DNA of 64,000 nucleotides, taken from positions 24,098-88,097 of the forward strand of contig NJBF01000012.1 of NCBI GenBank assembly GCA_003144275.1. The letters are read 5' to 3'. Below are positions 34,969 to 44,363 of the stretch, one piece after another. The position numbers and the translations under genes were made by a program. The notes beneath the pieces are model-generated. The model had not been told where the DNA came from and searched no databases. It saw nothing but the letters and a program-made list of their open reading frames with translations. The DNA comes from Candidatus Heimdallarchaeota archaeon B3_Heim (GTDB lineage Archaea; Asgardarchaeota; Heimdallarchaeia; Hodarchaeales; Hodarchaeaceae). How positions within the stretch are numbered: the first letter of the stretch is position 1; every line of letters starts with the position of its first letter.

Positions 34969-36015
34969 TTAAAAGGGAAACAGGGTGAAAAATAGAAGTA
35001 ATTCAAAGGGTAACATGATTAATGCCAATAATGTCACTATTGTGATAATAGAGCTCATTAAAGCCTCATTTAGCTCGAAAAACGTTGCATAAACAATATT
35101 TGAAACTGCTGGAGGAGCCATACTTTGAATTAATAGGGGTATAGCTATAATTGGTGCAAAATTAAATATTGATACTGCTATAATGGTAAAAATTGGAACT
35201 ATGATGAACCTAATTCCCGAAACTTGAAATTTATGTCTTGTAAAGAGTTTTCGAGGATGTAGATCACTCAAATTTCGAAAAGAAACGCCCACTAACAACA
35301 AAGATCCATATAACGCGATAGTTTTCCATATCTGCAACCCTGGAAAAGCTCTGATTACTTCTGGCCCTACTAGAAGATGAAGGATAAATCCTACAATGAC
35401 TGCTAAGAATGGAGGAAACTTACACATATCGATAAGGAGCTTCATGAACAGTAAGTCTCCTTGTTTATCGTTCTCTTCAACTCCTTGTGATTTATTACGA
35501 AATTTTCTCCCCATATACATCCCAAAAGTATTGCGTATTATCATGGCAAAAAATACAAAAAGTGTAGCATAAACAATTGCATCATTTATGAATACACCTT
35601 TTATTATAGCATCATTTCTTAATTCAACTTCCAATGCAAGTATTATTGGGAATGGATACAACAACGCATTTGGAAAAGTGGCAGTAAATGCAATAGCTCC
35701 GTTATCTGGCGTGGATCCTTCTTTACGAGTGAGAAATATAAAAAAATAATATCCTCCCAAGTGAACTAAGATAGCAATTATCGCAATCTGTAAAATAATT
35801 ATCCCTCCAAATGTTTCGACTTTAGCAAATGACGAAATTATCGAAATTGGGAAGAATATTGAAATAATGACTTTAGTGATGTTATCTGCATGGCTCTTTT
35901 TGTAAAAGGGGGAAAATCTCCATAATATTCCTAGTAAAATAAACAAATATACCCAGAAAAGGTCGCTTAATAAATCTACAAAACCAGTAATCGCGTCCAT
36001 ATCAGTCATCACCAT
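34969..36015 (-). CDS. AEC (auxin efflux carrier)-family transporter
   Basis: A 348-residue membrane protein with ten helices in two groups of five around a charged central loop (MYMGRKFRNKSQGVEENDKQ). FPNALLYPFPIILALE and AIPLLIQSMAPPAVSNIVYA correspond to the paired discontinuous helices of this fold. Members export small carboxylates such as malate. It lies 24 bases from ribA on the same strand, so co-transcription is likely, though a functional link is not obvious. Confidence 0.8.
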   Translation of the reverse strand: MVMTDMDAITGFVDLLSDLFWVYLFILLGILWRFSPFYKKSHADNITKVIISIFFPISIISSFAKVETFGGIIILQIAIIAILVHLGGYYFFIFLTRKEGSTPDNGAIAFTATFPNALLYPFPIILALEVELRNDAIIKGVFINDAIVYATLFVFFAMIIRNTFGMYMGRKFRNKSQGVEENDKQGDLLFMKLLIDMCKFPPFLAVIVGFILHLLVGPEVIRAFPGLQIWKTIALYGSLLLVGVSFRNLSDLHPRKLFTRHKFQVSGIRFIIVPIFTIIAVSIFNFAPIIAIPLLIQSMAPPAVSNIVYATFFELNEALMSSIITIVTLLALIMLPFELLLFFTLFPF

Positions 36016-36039
36016 TATTTACAAAAAGAAGATTGAATC

Positions 36040-36747
36040 CTACTTTGGATCATGATATGGACGGAAAATTGTTAAATAATGCCCAAACCGTTGTTTTTTT
36101 GTTTCCATATATTTCACATTGTGCTCTGTGAGAGGTAATTCGAGGGGTACACGTTCTGATATTGGTATATATTGCTCAAGCTGCTTTATTTTGTCAGGAT
36201 TATTTGTAATCAAGCGCACACTATTTACTCCAAGTGTACGAAGCATTTCTCCTGATATTTCATAATCTCGTGGGTCAGGACCGAATCCTAGGACAACATT
36301 CGCATCATAGGTATCATAGCCCTCATCTTGTAGAGCGTAAGCTCGAAGCTTATTTAGTAAGCCAATTCCTCTCCCTTCCTGTTGCATGTATATCACTAAT
36401 CCACTTCCCTCCTTTTCTATCATACTCAAAGCAGTTCCTAGTTGAGGTCCACAATCACAGCGTAACGATGCTAAGGCATCACCAGTAAGGCAGGAGGAAT
36501 GAACTCGTGTTAACACATGCTCTTTGTTAACTACATCTCCCTTCATTATAGCAATATGTTCCTCCTTGTCTTTGTTATTTACAAACCCTATTATTTTAAA
36601 TGTTCCATATTTACTCGGAAAATCAGCGACAGCAACGATGCTAACACATACGTGTTTCTTACAGTTTTCACAATCTTCATGATCTGGGCAATTCTTAAAG
36701 GTTTCAAGGCTTTGAGAGATAATTTTTTCAATAGATAGTTTTTCCAT
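36040..36747 (-). CDS. ribA: GTP cyclohydrolase II
   Basis: A 235-residue enzyme with all GTP cyclohydrolase II landmarks: VHSSCLTGDALASLRCDCG (zinc cysteines), VIYMQQEGRGIGLLNKL, and TNNPDKIKQLE. It opens GTP to the pyrimidine that begins riboflavin synthesis. About 40 extra N-terminal residues carry four cysteines (CPDHEDCENCKKHVC), perhaps a second metal site. No DHBP synthase domain is fused. Most archaea use the unrelated GTP cyclohydrolase III, so this bacterial-type enzyme suggests transfer or a lineage-specific riboflavin route. Confidence 0.92.
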   Translation of the reverse strand: MEKLSIEKIISQSLETFKNCPDHEDCENCKKHVCVSIVAVADFPSKYGTFKIIGFVNNKDKEEHIAIMKGDVVNKEHVLTRVHSSCLTGDALASLRCDCGPQLGTALSMIEKEGSGLVIYMQQEGRGIGLLNKLRAYALQDEGYDTYDANVVLGFGPDPRDYEISGEMLRTLGVNSVRLITNNPDKIKQLEQYIPISERVPLELPLTEHNVKYMETKKQRFGHYLTIFRPYHDPK

Positions 36748-36903
36748 AGATTTTGAGCACCTTCATGGGTATGATACTGGTTGTCAGAAGGATTTATTTC
36801 CACTTTTTGAAAATTTACTTTCTTTTATTACTAGATACTTACTTTAAAAGGGCTAATACCATACATAAATAGAGTCATCCTTTCTTCTCTTGAGGTAGAT
36901 CAA

Positions 36904-38637
36904 TTGGAACTTGATGAATTAGTACTAAAACATTGTCTCATTAATGCTATTAAATATAAAGGTAAAGCTGATTCAAAATCGACATTAGGTGCAATAATTC
37001 AATCAGATCCCAAAGCTATCAAACCCTTAATCGCTGAAATACGCCCTATGATTGATATCACAATTAAACAGGTTAATGCGATGAACTTGGATCAACAAAA
37101 AGAGTCTTTACTTGAAATCGATCCACAGAGCTTACCATCCCAAGAGAAAAAGAAAAAGGAAGTCAAGATTGAACTTCCTAATCTTGATAGATTTAAAAAT
37201 GTTGCATTAAGACTTGCTCCTTATCCGTCAGGGCCACTGCACATTGGTAACAGCCGTATGGTTGTATTAAATGATTATCTCGCGAAAAAGTACAATGGTA
37301 ACCTGTACTTAGTGTTCGATGATACTATTGGGTCAAAAACAAAAATCATTGATCCTAGTGCCTATGATTCAATACCTGAAGGATTAACCCTTTTAGATGT
37401 CAAAGTACACAAAACTTATTATAAATCCGATCGGCTTCAGCTCTTCTATGATTATTGTGTGAAAATTCTAGAAAAAGGACGGGCATATGTATGTGATTGC
37501 GATGGTTCGCTCTGGCGTACAAAATACAAGGTCAAACAAATAGAATGTCCGTGTCGTATTCTGAGTAAGGAAGATAATTTAGCTCGCTGGGAAAAGATGC
37601 TTGATGGAACCTACCCTGAGCAAGGTGCTGTTGTCAGGTTAAAAACAGGAATGGATACTCCTGATCCAGCCATCCGTGATCCAGTAATGTTACGTATTTC
37701 AGAACGAGAACACCCACGAGTCGGATCAAAATACCGAGTCTGGCCTCTTCTTGAGTTTTCATGGGGAATAGATGATCACGAGCTCAGAATATCACATATT
37801 ATAAGAGGAAAAGACTTACGGAAGGAAGGAGTCCTTGAAGAAAAGATCTGGGATATATTTAATTGGAAAAAACCTTCCATCAATCTTTATGGAAGGATGA
37901 AACTCAAGGATTTGCAACTTAGCAAAAGTAAAGCTGCTCAAAAAATACGGTCTGGTGAATATGAAGGTTGGACTGATCCCCGTACATGGACACTTCAATC
38001 ACTCGAACGACGAGGCATTCAAGCTGAAGCTATCAAAAAATCTCTACTCGCAATTGGAATGAATCCTGTAGATGTCACTTTTTCACCTGATCAAATTTAT
38101 TCTGTGAATAGAAAGCTAATCGATTCCCAAGCGGATAGATATTTTCTTACTATCAACCCAGTGGTTTGTACGATAAAGAATACACCGACCGATGTACCCT
38201 CTGCTACCCCTTGTATCCATCCTGAATTTCCTGAAAGAGGAACCCGATTGATAGATATAAGCGTAAAACATAATGAAATTCAGGTGAACCTTCCCTATGA
38301 TGATATAAAGTCTGTTAAAAAAGGTACACTTTTCAGATTGAAAGATTTAATGAATGTGACGGTCACATCTAAGACAAAGAAGGAAATTACGGCTGTATAT
38401 CATAGTTTGGATGTTAAGACGGCTCGTGATGGAAAAGCATCAATGATTCAATGGACACCTATTCAAACAGGTGTACCCACTGCAATATTAACAACAAACG
38501 GTACATATCTTAACGGAATAGCTGAACCAGATCTTCTAAAAGCTCAACCTGGATCTATTATCCAATTTGAAAGATTTGCGTTCTGTCGAGTTGAAGCTGT
38601 CAATACTTCTGCAAAATTGATCTGGACACATCAGTGA
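36904..38637 (+). CDS. gltX: Glutamyl-tRNA synthetase, archaeal/eukaryotic type
   Basis: A 577-residue class I aminoacyl-tRNA synthetase. HIGH-type APYPSGPLHIGNSRM lies at about 106-119 and the KMSKS-type loop is LQLSKSKAA. After a zinc-like CDCDG/CPCR region come the catalytic domain and an all-beta anticodon-binding domain (from ERGTRLIDISVKHNEIQ), as in GlnRS and archaeal GluRS. The N-terminal 90 residues are the archaeal helical extension. The TTG start follows GAGGT at 36892-36896 by seven bases. It charges tRNA-Glu, probably also tRNA-Gln before amidation. It is followed directly by an FKBP gene. Confidence 0.95.
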   Translation: MELDELVLKHCLINAIKYKGKADSKSTLGAIIQSDPKAIKPLIAEIRPMIDITIKQVNAMNLDQQKESLLEIDPQSLPSQEKKKKEVKIELPNLDRFKNVALRLAPYPSGPLHIGNSRMVVLNDYLAKKYNGNLYLVFDDTIGSKTKIIDPSAYDSIPEGLTLLDVKVHKTYYKSDRLQLFYDYCVKILEKGRAYVCDCDGSLWRTKYKVKQIECPCRILSKEDNLARWEKMLDGTYPEQGAVVRLKTGMDTPDPAIRDPVMLRISEREHPRVGSKYRVWPLLEFSWGIDDHELRISHIIRGKDLRKEGVLEEKIWDIFNWKKPSINLYGRMKLKDLQLSKSKAAQKIRSGEYEGWTDPRTWTLQSLERRGIQAEAIKKSLLAIGMNPVDVTFSPDQIYSVNRKLIDSQADRYFLTINPVVCTIKNTPTDVPSATPCIHPEFPERGTRLIDISVKHNEIQVNLPYDDIKSVKKGTLFRLKDLMNVTVTSKTKKEITAVYHSLDVKTARDGKASMIQWTPIQTGVPTAILTTNGTYLNGIAEPDLLKAQPGSIIQFERFAFCRVEAVNTSAKLIWTHQ

Positions 38638-38654
38638 ATGAGGGCTTTATAATC

Positions 38655-39083
38655 ATGCCTGTTCAAAAAGGAGATAGAATTCGTATCGAATATGAAGCAT
38701 ATCTCGATGATGGACAAGTGTTTGATAGTACAGAGAACCACGGATTTCCTATGAAGCTAACAGTAGGGGAGGGGAAATTTTTAGATGCATTTGAAGATGC
38801 ACTTTATGGTATGGAAGTAGGGGAGGTAAAAATGATTAGATTATCTCCTCAAGATGCCTATGGAGAATATGGATTTGAGAAAATTGAGCTAATACCAAGA
38901 GAGAAATTACCAACAAAAAATGAATTAGAAATAGGATCTCTTTTGATTTTGACAGATCCAACTGGAAATGAAATACCTACAAAAATTCTTGATTTTACCG
39001 ATACTGAAGTGACATTAGATTTTAATCATCCCTTAGCTGGAATTACATTAAACTATCGAGTAACCGTTATAGAAATACTGTAA
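38655..39083 (+). CDS. FKBP-type peptidyl-prolyl isomerase (SlyD-like)
   Basis: A 142-residue isomerase and chaperone. The FKBP core VQKGDRIRIEYEAYLDDGQV and FDSTENHGFPMKLTVGEGK is interrupted after about residue 75 by an insert-in-flap domain (GEYGFEKIELIPREKLP), as in SlyD and archaeal short FKBPs, and closes with HPLAGITLNYRVTVIEIL. It lacks the histidine-rich tail of bacterial SlyD. The ATG at 38655 is preferred. An in-frame GTG at 38634 would overlap gltX by 4 bases. It is probably co-transcribed with gltX. Confidence 0.92.
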   Translation: MPVQKGDRIRIEYEAYLDDGQVFDSTENHGFPMKLTVGEGKFLDAFEDALYGMEVGEVKMIRLSPQDAYGEYGFEKIELIPREKLPTKNELEIGSLLILTDPTGNEIPTKILDFTDTEVTLDFNHPLAGITLNYRVTVIEIL

Positions 39084-39131
39084 GTTAAATTTGTGTAGGA
39101 ATCATCAATCAAGTAAGAGAGGAACTGAATA

Positions 39132-39512
39132 TTGTTATTTGTAAGAATTGGTCGAATATTGCTTGGTATTGGTAGTGTAGTGATGGTTGTCTTTGCGGGC
39201 CTTTTTTTCATTGTCAATCTTCTAACTGAAACGAATTTCATCAGTGGAATTGATTTAGATACGTTTAATATAACTCTCACTGCGAGTACACTAGGTACCA
39301 AAGGATGGATCTTATCTAGCCTAATCACATTTATTTCTGGATTAATAGGGGTTAAGGGGTATACTGATTTGGCTGAAGAACCTCAAAAGAAAGATCTGTT
39401 ATTCACTTGGGGAGTTTTCGGAATCGTATTAGGAATAGTTGGGGGAACAATCGGAGGTGGAATTATTCTGATTGCTGGTATCTTTCTAATGATAAGTTAT
39501 TTCAAAGAATAA
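39132..39512 (+). CDS. Small membrane protein, four predicted helices
   Basis: A 126-residue hypothetical protein. Helices lie near residues 6-28 (IGRILLGIGSVVMVVFAGLF), 52-74 (GWILSSLITFISGLIGVKG), and two glycine-rich spans near 85-125 (WGVFGIVLGIVGGTIGGGII, LIAGIFLMISYF). There is no recognised family. The TTG start follows GAGAGGAA near 39117-39124. It is co-directional with gltX and fkbP after 48 bases, and ends one base before the convergent GTPase gene. Confidence 0.55.
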   Translation: MLFVRIGRILLGIGSVVMVVFAGLFFIVNLLTETNFISGIDLDTFNITLTASTLGTKGWILSSLITFISGLIGVKGYTDLAEEPQKKDLLFTWGVFGIVLGIVGGTIGGGIILIAGIFLMISYFKE

Positions 39513-39513
39513 A

Positions 39514-40260
39514 TTAGTTACTATGAGATTTCTCATATAAATGGGAGACTAAAGTCCTAATAGAATCATCAACTCCTTCTCCCGTAACCATAGAAGTTTC
39601 ATGAAGATCCGCACGTGCACTAATCATGTGTTTAATGCTATCAAGACCTATATAACAACCATGTTCTAGCAAATCCGCTTTATTCAACAGGATGATGATA
39701 GGAATAGTATTCTCTTCATTTTTCTGAGATTCTTCATCTCGAATTAGCTCTAAAAAGTAGTTCACTTTTCCGACACTACCCATATTCGTCCCATCAACAA
39801 TGATGATCACTGCATCACTCCCTCGCATGGTAATATCAGGCATAAAGTCAAATCGTTCCTGTCCTGCGTTATCAAAGAAATTTAACTTGTATATTTCTTC
39901 AATATCGTCTCTTTGCATAAGATTTTCTACTTCGTTTGGTCCATGAAATTCGATAGAATTAAACAAAGTACGGACAAGCAAGATTCCCGCTGTATTTAGT
40001 GAAAGGGTTGTCGTTGACTCGTGATCCTGAGATTTGGCAGAACCGACACGAAACCAGGTATGAGTTGAATCCACTTTATTTTCTGTATTAGAGCGTCTCA
40101 CAACATCGGATTGAGGTTTAAAAAGATCCCCAAGAATCCGTTTCATAAAAGCTGTTTTTCCTGATCCTGTAGATCCGACTATATTAATTTTAAATACGCC
40201 TTTGAAGCCTTCAGGCATGCCATGCTGTAACATGCGACTTACTCTTCCCGCTCTAAACAT
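39514..40260 (-). CDS. Ras/Rab-like small GTPase
   Basis: A 248-residue GTPase with G1 GSTGSGKT (29-36), G3 DNAGQERF (130-137), G4 NKAD (193-196) and a G5-like ETS. The DxAGQERF switch II is that of the eukaryotic Ras/Rab/Arf group. Threonines for G2 lie in ESTTTLSLN. About 95 residues separate G1 from G3, against roughly 45 in Ras, because of inserts around SDVVRRSNTENKVDSTHTWF and FHGPNEVENLMQRDD. There is no C-terminal prenylation cysteine; the end is SHLYEKSHSN. Such GTPases are abundant in Asgard archaea and may switch membrane or cytoskeletal processes. Confidence 0.85.
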   Translation of the reverse strand: MFRAGRVSRMLQHGMPEGFKGVFKINIVGSTGSGKTAFMKRILGDLFKPQSDVVRRSNTENKVDSTHTWFRVGSAKSQDHESTTTLSLNTAGILLVRTLFNSIEFHGPNEVENLMQRDDIEEIYKLNFFDNAGQERFDFMPDITMRGSDAVIIIVDGTNMGSVGKVNYFLELIRDEESQKNEENTIPIIILLNKADLLEHGCYIGLDSIKHMISARADLHETSMVTGEGVDDSIRTLVSHLYEKSHSN

Positions 40261-40368
40261 TTTCTACATCTAGTCCCGTTTAAGTATCATATTCCCGAGG
40301 TCACATGATTTCTGGAAATTAATTACTATAAAACTAACTAGTCAAACTCTCCGCTGAATTCTAGTATC

Positions 40369-41568
40369 TTAGGATTCGTGTTCATACGCAGGGAGCGTGC
40401 ATCTCAAAGAGGTGGGTTTACGGTACCCAAGAAGGAATGACCCTTGTATCAGTTTTTGAATTTCATTTGTACCTTCAAGAATAGTATTTGCTCGAGCATT
40501 ACGCCAGTAGCGTTCAACAGGAAAATCACCACTATACCCATTTGCCCCATGGATTTGAATAGCCCGATTTGCTGCATCAGATGCATGATTCGTTGCTTGC
40601 CACTTCGCTATTGCAGTCTCTCGTGTGTTTTTAAGTCCTTGATTTTTCATCCAGGCACACTTGTAAACAAGAAGTTGTGATTGGTCATAACCTGCTTGCA
40701 TATACGCTAAATGTTCTTGAATCAATTCAAATTTCCCAATTTCCTGACCAAACGCTTTTCTTTCATGACAATACTCAACTGACGCGTCAATTGAAGCTTT
40801 AATTAGACCGCATGCCCCAGCTGCAACAGTAAACCGACCATTATCTAATGCCGACATCGCAATTTTAAAACCCTCACCTTCTTGCCCTAAGAGATTTTCT
40901 TTGGGTACTCGAACATCTTGTAAGATAATTTCACCTGTATCTCCTGTTCTTATACCCAATTTATCATGGAATGAAGTTGTTGATACCCCTGAAAACTCCT
41001 TTTCGACAATAAATGCGGCAATCCCACGATATCCTTTTTCTTTTCCTAATTTAGCAAAAATAAGAAAATTATCAGCCACTTCTACTAGGCTAATCCATTG
41101 TTTGGCGCCATTCAACACAAATTCATCCCCCTCAACGACAGCTTTTGTCTTTAGATTAGCCACATCTGATCCAGTATTTGGTTCTGTAAGACCAAACGCC
41201 CCAATTTTTTTTCCTTTTGCTTGAGGAATGAGGTATTTCTCTTGTTGTTCCGTTGTTCCCCATTGGTAAAGGGATAAACTACTTAATGCTGTGTGTACAG
41301 ACATAATAACACGTAATGAAGTATCCATTCGCTCTAATTCTTCGCTTACGATAGCCAACGCAAGATAATCTAATCCTGAACCTTCTAACTTTTCAGGAAT
41401 GCACACACCTAATATCCCAAGTTCCCCCATTTTAGGAAGTACTTGGGGATAAACTGATTTCTGTCGTTTATCATATTCACTAATAATTGGGCCAACTTCA
41501 CGTTCAGCAAAGTCTCGAACACTATCACGGAGCATCTGGTGTTCTTCTGTAAGTGAAAAATCTATCAT
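40369..41568 (-). CDS. Acyl-CoA dehydrogenase
   Basis: A 399-residue flavoenzyme with an N-terminal helical domain (LTEEHQMLRDSVRDFAEREV), a middle barrel (GAFGLTEPNTGSDVANLKT, QWIS), and C-terminal helices with the catalytic base E365 in LEGTNEIQ. The base position matches short-chain, branched-chain and glutaryl-CoA members. It oxidises acyl-CoA to enoyl-CoA, normally passing electrons to ETF, which is not seen here. It could act downstream of ilvE and the 2-oxoacid oxidoreductase, or in fatty acid oxidation. Start ATG at 41568. Confidence 0.92.
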   Translation of the reverse strand: MIDFSLTEEHQMLRDSVRDFAEREVGPIISEYDKRQKSVYPQVLPKMGELGILGVCIPEKLEGSGLDYLALAIVSEELERMDTSLRVIMSVHTALSSLSLYQWGTTEQQEKYLIPQAKGKKIGAFGLTEPNTGSDVANLKTKAVVEGDEFVLNGAKQWISLVEVADNFLIFAKLGKEKGYRGIAAFIVEKEFSGVSTTSFHDKLGIRTGDTGEIILQDVRVPKENLLGQEGEGFKIAMSALDNGRFTVAAGACGLIKASIDASVEYCHERKAFGQEIGKFELIQEHLAYMQAGYDQSQLLVYKCAWMKNQGLKNTRETAIAKWQATNHASDAANRAIQIHGANGYSGDFPVERYWRNARANTILEGTNEIQKLIQGSFLLGYRKPTSLRCTLPAYEHES

Positions 41569-41645
41569 TCTTCTAGCACCTTTCTTTTAGAAAAAAAATT
41601 AGTATATCTAATGATGTTTATTACACTTTATAATCACTCTGCTTA

Positions 41646-42434
41646 ATGGTTGCAATCATGCCACCAACTGGTTTTCATGGTCTTCTCGGCTTACTCTTTG
41701 CAGGTAAGGTTAAATCCAAAGCTGGAAAAGTAGGGATTGCATGGGGATCTGTTTTTCCTGATTTAGATTTACTAGGTAGCATTATTTTATTTGTTTTTAC
41801 ACAAGATCTAGAATTAACCATTTTCTTCCATAGATCAGTAACGCACAGCTTTATTGTTATGGCTATTATACTGATCAGTTGTTTACTCATCTCAGGATTT
41901 TGGTCTGATAGATTTCCTAGTATATTTCCATTCATTCTAGGTTTTGTTGGGGGAATGGCGATACACGCTGTTATGGACTTGTTTTATCTGGACGGCGTTG
42001 CAATATTGTGGCCTATACAAGCTATGAATGATAGGCTCGTAATTCTCGACTATACATTTGCTGAACTCACACCTGTTTACAATAACCTTTTAGCTAAGGT
42101 TATTTCGACTCTTGATGGAGGATTTGAAGCTATATATTACTTTGTTTTTATCTTCCTTGCAAATAGATTTAATACTGACCGAGATATCTCAGTTGAGCTA
42201 TTTTCGAAAAGGTACGAAGTACAAAATTGGATTCCAAAACTCAAGACAATTTCCTTTGTAGTTCTCGGAGTAACAACAATTTTTCTTTCGATGGCTTTTC
42301 TGTCCATTTCCATTCTCCCACTCGATTTAGAGCTTTTTATAATGCTTCTTTACATCCCACTTGCACCTGTATATCTGTTATCAGGAACTTTGCCTCTGAT
42401 TATGCGAAAGACGGTAGAAAAAGTAAATTACTAG
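41646..42434 (+). CDS. Membrane-bound metal-dependent hydrolase (YdjM/DUF457-like)
   Basis: A 262-residue membrane protein. The N-terminal GFHGLLGLLFAGKVKSKAGK and the signature WGSVFPDLDLLGS with HRSVTHSF match the YdjM/DUF457 group, whose His and Asp residues probably bind metal near the membrane. About six helices follow. The substrate is unknown; some relatives are phospholipid-linked. An ATG at 41658 (MPPTGFHG) is the alternative start. It precedes the MFS gene by 95 bases. Confidence 0.75.
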   Translation: MVAIMPPTGFHGLLGLLFAGKVKSKAGKVGIAWGSVFPDLDLLGSIILFVFTQDLELTIFFHRSVTHSFIVMAIILISCLLISGFWSDRFPSIFPFILGFVGGMAIHAVMDLFYLDGVAILWPIQAMNDRLVILDYTFAELTPVYNNLLAKVISTLDGGFEAIYYFVFIFLANRFNTDRDISVELFSKRYEVQNWIPKLKTISFVVLGVTTIFLSMAFLSISILPLDLELFIMLLYIPLAPVYLLSGTLPLIMRKTVEKVNY

Positions 42435-42529
42435 TTACAAGGACTTCATTCACCATTTTAGTAGTTTTAATTCTCTAATGATGGAAATAACATTAAAATT
42501 TAAGTCAGATTGCCTCCTTTGACTCTATC

Positions 42530-43804
42530 TTGCCGAAACTTAATCGATTCTCCCTTAAAACCGCTTGGCAAGAGATGAACCCAAATGTCAAGCTTGTATT
42601 TGGTTACAGTTTTTTCCAAAGTTTGGGTAGGGGTATTTGGATGGGAAATGTACTCTCGGTCTGGATTTATTTAATTTCTAATGAGTCCAACGAGCTTTTA
42701 GGTCTCACTTCAGCCATTACAGGACTTGCAATGACTATTACTGTATTGCCTGCTGGATATATTTCCGATAAGACCCAACACCGCTACATGTTGCGGCTAG
42801 CAGCAATTGTCGGTTTTATCGGGTTAAGTTTCGCCCTATTTGCGAGTTCTCTGGAAATTATGTTTCTCGCTCTCCTCTTTTGGGGGTTATTTCAAGGAAT
42901 GAACCGGCCGTCTGTTGAATCAATATTCGCTGACAGTGTAGAATCAGGAACACGGTCTGAAATCTATGCACAGGTACATTTAGTTCGGCAACTAGGAATG
43001 GCGATCGGCCCGCTTGTAAATGTCCTTTTATTCCTTTTTTTTGGGGATGATTGGAGCTTACCTGTCTTAAAATCAGTGATGGTCATTGGAATTGTACTCT
43101 CTATGCTTTCCCTAGCATTCATGGTTTTTTTTGATGACAGGAAAAGCTTGGGATCAGAAAGCGATAAAATTGTCGAAATTATGGATAAAATCCAAGTAGT
43201 AGGTTCAACTATTGAAAATAATCCCAATAAGAGATATGTAATTATTGTTGTACTTCTTTTATCAAATCTAATCATAGGTTTTGGAGCAGGAATGACCATA
43301 AAGTTTTTTCCTATCTTTTTCAGGAATATTTATTTCTTAGAACCAATTACGGTTCAATTAATCATGGGAGGAACAGGGATTTTAACGGGTATTATCAGTA
43401 TTTACACTCAGCGTTTATCATTGCGCAACGGTAGAGCGCCCATGATTTTTACTGTTCAAGGAATTGCAACACTGTGTTTATTCATAATCGCAACCTATCC
43501 TCCTGTTTTTCTCTTAGTTCCAATATTTTTTGCCCGTGGATCATTAATGAACGCATCGCAACCCCTGAGTCGCAGTATTCTTATGGATGTCGTTCCAAAA
43601 AAGCATAGAGGAGGAGTCAATGCCCTCCAAGCACTGGCATGGGGTCTTTTCTGGAATGTTTCTGCAGCCATAGGAGGTTTTCTCATTGGGTCTGATGATA
43701 ATTTTCGTCTATGCTTTTTAATAACAGGGTTTATCTATGTACTTGGCACATTGCCAATTTTATTATTAATCCCACTAGTTTCGCGAGAGAAAAATCATCT
43801 ATAG
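42530..43804 (+). CDS. Major facilitator superfamily transporter
   Basis: A 424-residue, twelve-helix MFS protein. The loop 2-3 motif is AGYISDKTQHRYMLR, the loop 8-9 copy is TQRLSLRNGRAP, and SVESIFADSVESGTRSEIYAQ and RSILMDVVPKKHRGGVNAL resemble multidrug or metabolite exporters. A hydrophilic linker (DDRKSLGSESDKIVEIMDK) joins the halves. The substrate is unknown. The TTG start at 42530 lacks a clear ribosome site. Confidence 0.85.
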   Translation: MPKLNRFSLKTAWQEMNPNVKLVFGYSFFQSLGRGIWMGNVLSVWIYLISNESNELLGLTSAITGLAMTITVLPAGYISDKTQHRYMLRLAAIVGFIGLSFALFASSLEIMFLALLFWGLFQGMNRPSVESIFADSVESGTRSEIYAQVHLVRQLGMAIGPLVNVLLFLFFGDDWSLPVLKSVMVIGIVLSMLSLAFMVFFDDRKSLGSESDKIVEIMDKIQVVGSTIENNPNKRYVIIVVLLLSNLIIGFGAGMTIKFFPIFFRNIYFLEPITVQLIMGGTGILTGIISIYTQRLSLRNGRAPMIFTVQGIATLCLFIIATYPPVFLLVPIFFARGSLMNASQPLSRSILMDVVPKKHRGGVNALQALAWGLFWNVSAAIGGFLIGSDDNFRLCFLITGFIYVLGTLPILLLIPLVSREKNHL

Positions 43805-43869
43805 GGACATCTCAGTGAATCTGTTTTTCCAGCACGTTATTAAACTCCCCATTTCAATAAACAAACATT

Positions 43870-44340
43870 ATGCGTATCAAACACCTCACAGAAAAGATGC
43901 AGTTCTCTACATCTGCTACTTGGAAAAAAGATAAAGAAGGATCATTACTTACAACAGATTATCCTAAACCCATTCCTTTTAGTTGTCCCCCTGAATTAGG
44001 GGGAATTGAAACGCCCTCTCCCGAAGTTCTTTTCTTATCCGCAATTGCTACATGTACATTGACCACACTTCTACATATTTGTGACTCACTACGAACTACT
44101 CCAAATACTCTAGAGGTAAGTGTTTCTGGGGATCTTCGTCTTAATGAGGCTATTAACTATGAATTTGAAAACATTAAATGCCGACTTGAAGTAACTGGAG
44201 ATGAATTTCTGCTGGAGAGAGCGTGTGAAAAAGTTCCGCAATTATGTGTAGTTAGTAATTCTATAAAACCACTCATTAGCTATCAGATAATAATAAACTC
44301 TCAGCACCGTTTGACTCTCACAAATCAAAAGTCCTCTTAG
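43870..44340 (+). CDS. OsmC/Ohr-family protein
   Basis: A 156-residue protein of the OsmC fold. The two redox cysteines lie in AIATCTLTTLLH (on the central helix) and PQLCVVSNS. GGIETPSPEVLFLSA before the helix is typical. Family members reduce organic hydroperoxides with thiols; this one resembles the YhfA-like subgroup, whose substrate is unclear. Start ATG at 43870, 65 bases after the MFS gene. Confidence 0.85.
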   Translation: MRIKHLTEKMQFSTSATWKKDKEGSLLTTDYPKPIPFSCPPELGGIETPSPEVLFLSAIATCTLTTLLHICDSLRTTPNTLEVSVSGDLRLNEAINYEFENIKCRLEVTGDEFLLERACEKVPQLCVVSNSIKPLISYQIIINSQHRLTLTNQKSS

Positions 44341-44363
44341 CTAGCTAGTATTATTATGAATTT

